Source of the DNA: an uncultured Paracoccaceae bacterium
GTDB taxonomy: Bacteria; Pseudomonadota; Alphaproteobacteria; Rhodobacterales; Rhodobacteraceae
Direction: 5' to 3'
Assembly (NCBI GenBank): GCA_947500825.1
Contig: CANMTR010000009.1
Coordinates: forward strand, 1 to 64,000
DNA: 64,000 nt
Below the pieces are notes generated by a model. The model was not told the DNA's origin. It saw only the letters and a program-made list of their open reading frames with translations, and searched no databases. Positions within the stretch are counted from its first letter, which is position 1, and each line of letters begins with the position of its first letter. The position numbers were made by a program, and so were the translations under genes. Shown one piece after another: positions 63,885 through 64,000 of the stretch.

Positions 63885-64000
63885 CGGCCGGAACCCGCGC
63901 GAGGCGTCCCCCATGCGCATGGCGCGTGCGGGGTGGCGGGACCATCGCCCGGCGTTGGCCCCGCCGATCTTCACGACGCGCGCCGGGGCCTGATCTTCTT
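63885..64000. other. Non-coding 116 bases to the window edge
   Basis: No ORF with support, no clear hairpin-T terminator. A GCGCATGGCGC dyad occurs at 63915-63925. Nothing else recognised. Confidence 0.4.

Noticed and set aside
1-64000. CRISPR array
   Set aside because: No regularly spaced 24-40 bp repeats with unique spacers. The repeats present are tandem units or dispersed elements.

Overview
This is a GC-rich chromosomal segment from an alphaproteobacterium, most likely order Rhodobacterales (Paracoccaceae/Roseobacteraceae type). The evidence is the codon use, an Mcl1-type malyl-CoA lyase, an FrcBCA-like sugar transporter, the aerobic (CobG/CobN) cobalamin pathway, the argH-tlpA arrangement, and a GGGTATTTG...-type element seen at six places. 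No rRNA, CRISPR array or prophage was seen. The assignment is inferred from the sequence alone.

Layout. (1) 1-2350: the first codons of an IS256-like transposase run off the left edge, followed by gene-poor DNA, tRNA-Pro(CGG) and a ROK regulator. (2) 2510-5447: a divergent three-gene sugar ABC importer. (3) 5791-9110: an unusual two-module protein (glycosyltransferase-like plus alginate-lyase-like) coupled to a family 2 glycosyltransferase. (4) 9115-14767: housekeeping genes: DMT exporter, MnmD, FAD oxidoreductase, DNA polymerase IV, NUDIX hydrolase, N-formylglutamate amidohydrolase, tRNA-Val(GAC) and ribosomal protein L36 with a strong terminator. (5) 14956-18046: type I secretion ABC/HlyD pair. 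(6) 18160-25769: alanine dehydrogenase with Lrp regulator, an esterase, argH with two small membrane or lipoprotein genes, TlpA, D-amino-acid transaminase and malyl-CoA lyase.

(7) 25774-47891 is a 22-kb cobalamin island with 22 genes. A cobalamin riboswitch at 38714-38888 faces a minus-strand operon DUF1636-cobW-cobN-cobG-cobH-cobI-cobJ. Separate units carry cobL-cobE-cobM-cobB, cobK, cobO-HAD-phosphoesterase-cobQ, phosphatase-bluE-cobD-cobC, and cobU-cobT-cobS. Together they cover corrin ring methylation and contraction, cobalt insertion (CobN only), adenosylation, amidation, aminopropanol arm synthesis and nucleotide loop assembly. CobA, CobF, the CobS/CobT chelatase subunits and BluB are not in the window. 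pncB, which makes the NaMN consumed by CobT, lies immediately beyond, convergent with cobS.

(8) 49286-64000: ArfB, an atypical Na+/Ca2+-exchanger-like protein, a tiny 18-codon gene with a nearly full-length Shine-Dalgarno and its own terminator, a VUT/YhhQ transporter, a phytase-like esterase, MepA, an MFS transporter, a thioesterase, YggT, RecQ, YaaA, a hybrid histidine kinase, a thiolase and an MltB-type lytic transglycosylase.

Most neighbours overlap by ATGA/GTGA/TTGA, so translational coupling is widespread. The observations most worth following are the tiny gene at 50889-50945, the GC-hairpin element embedded in frame inside cobN, the glycosyltransferase-lyase fusion, and two uncharacterised hydrolases locked into the cobalamin operon.
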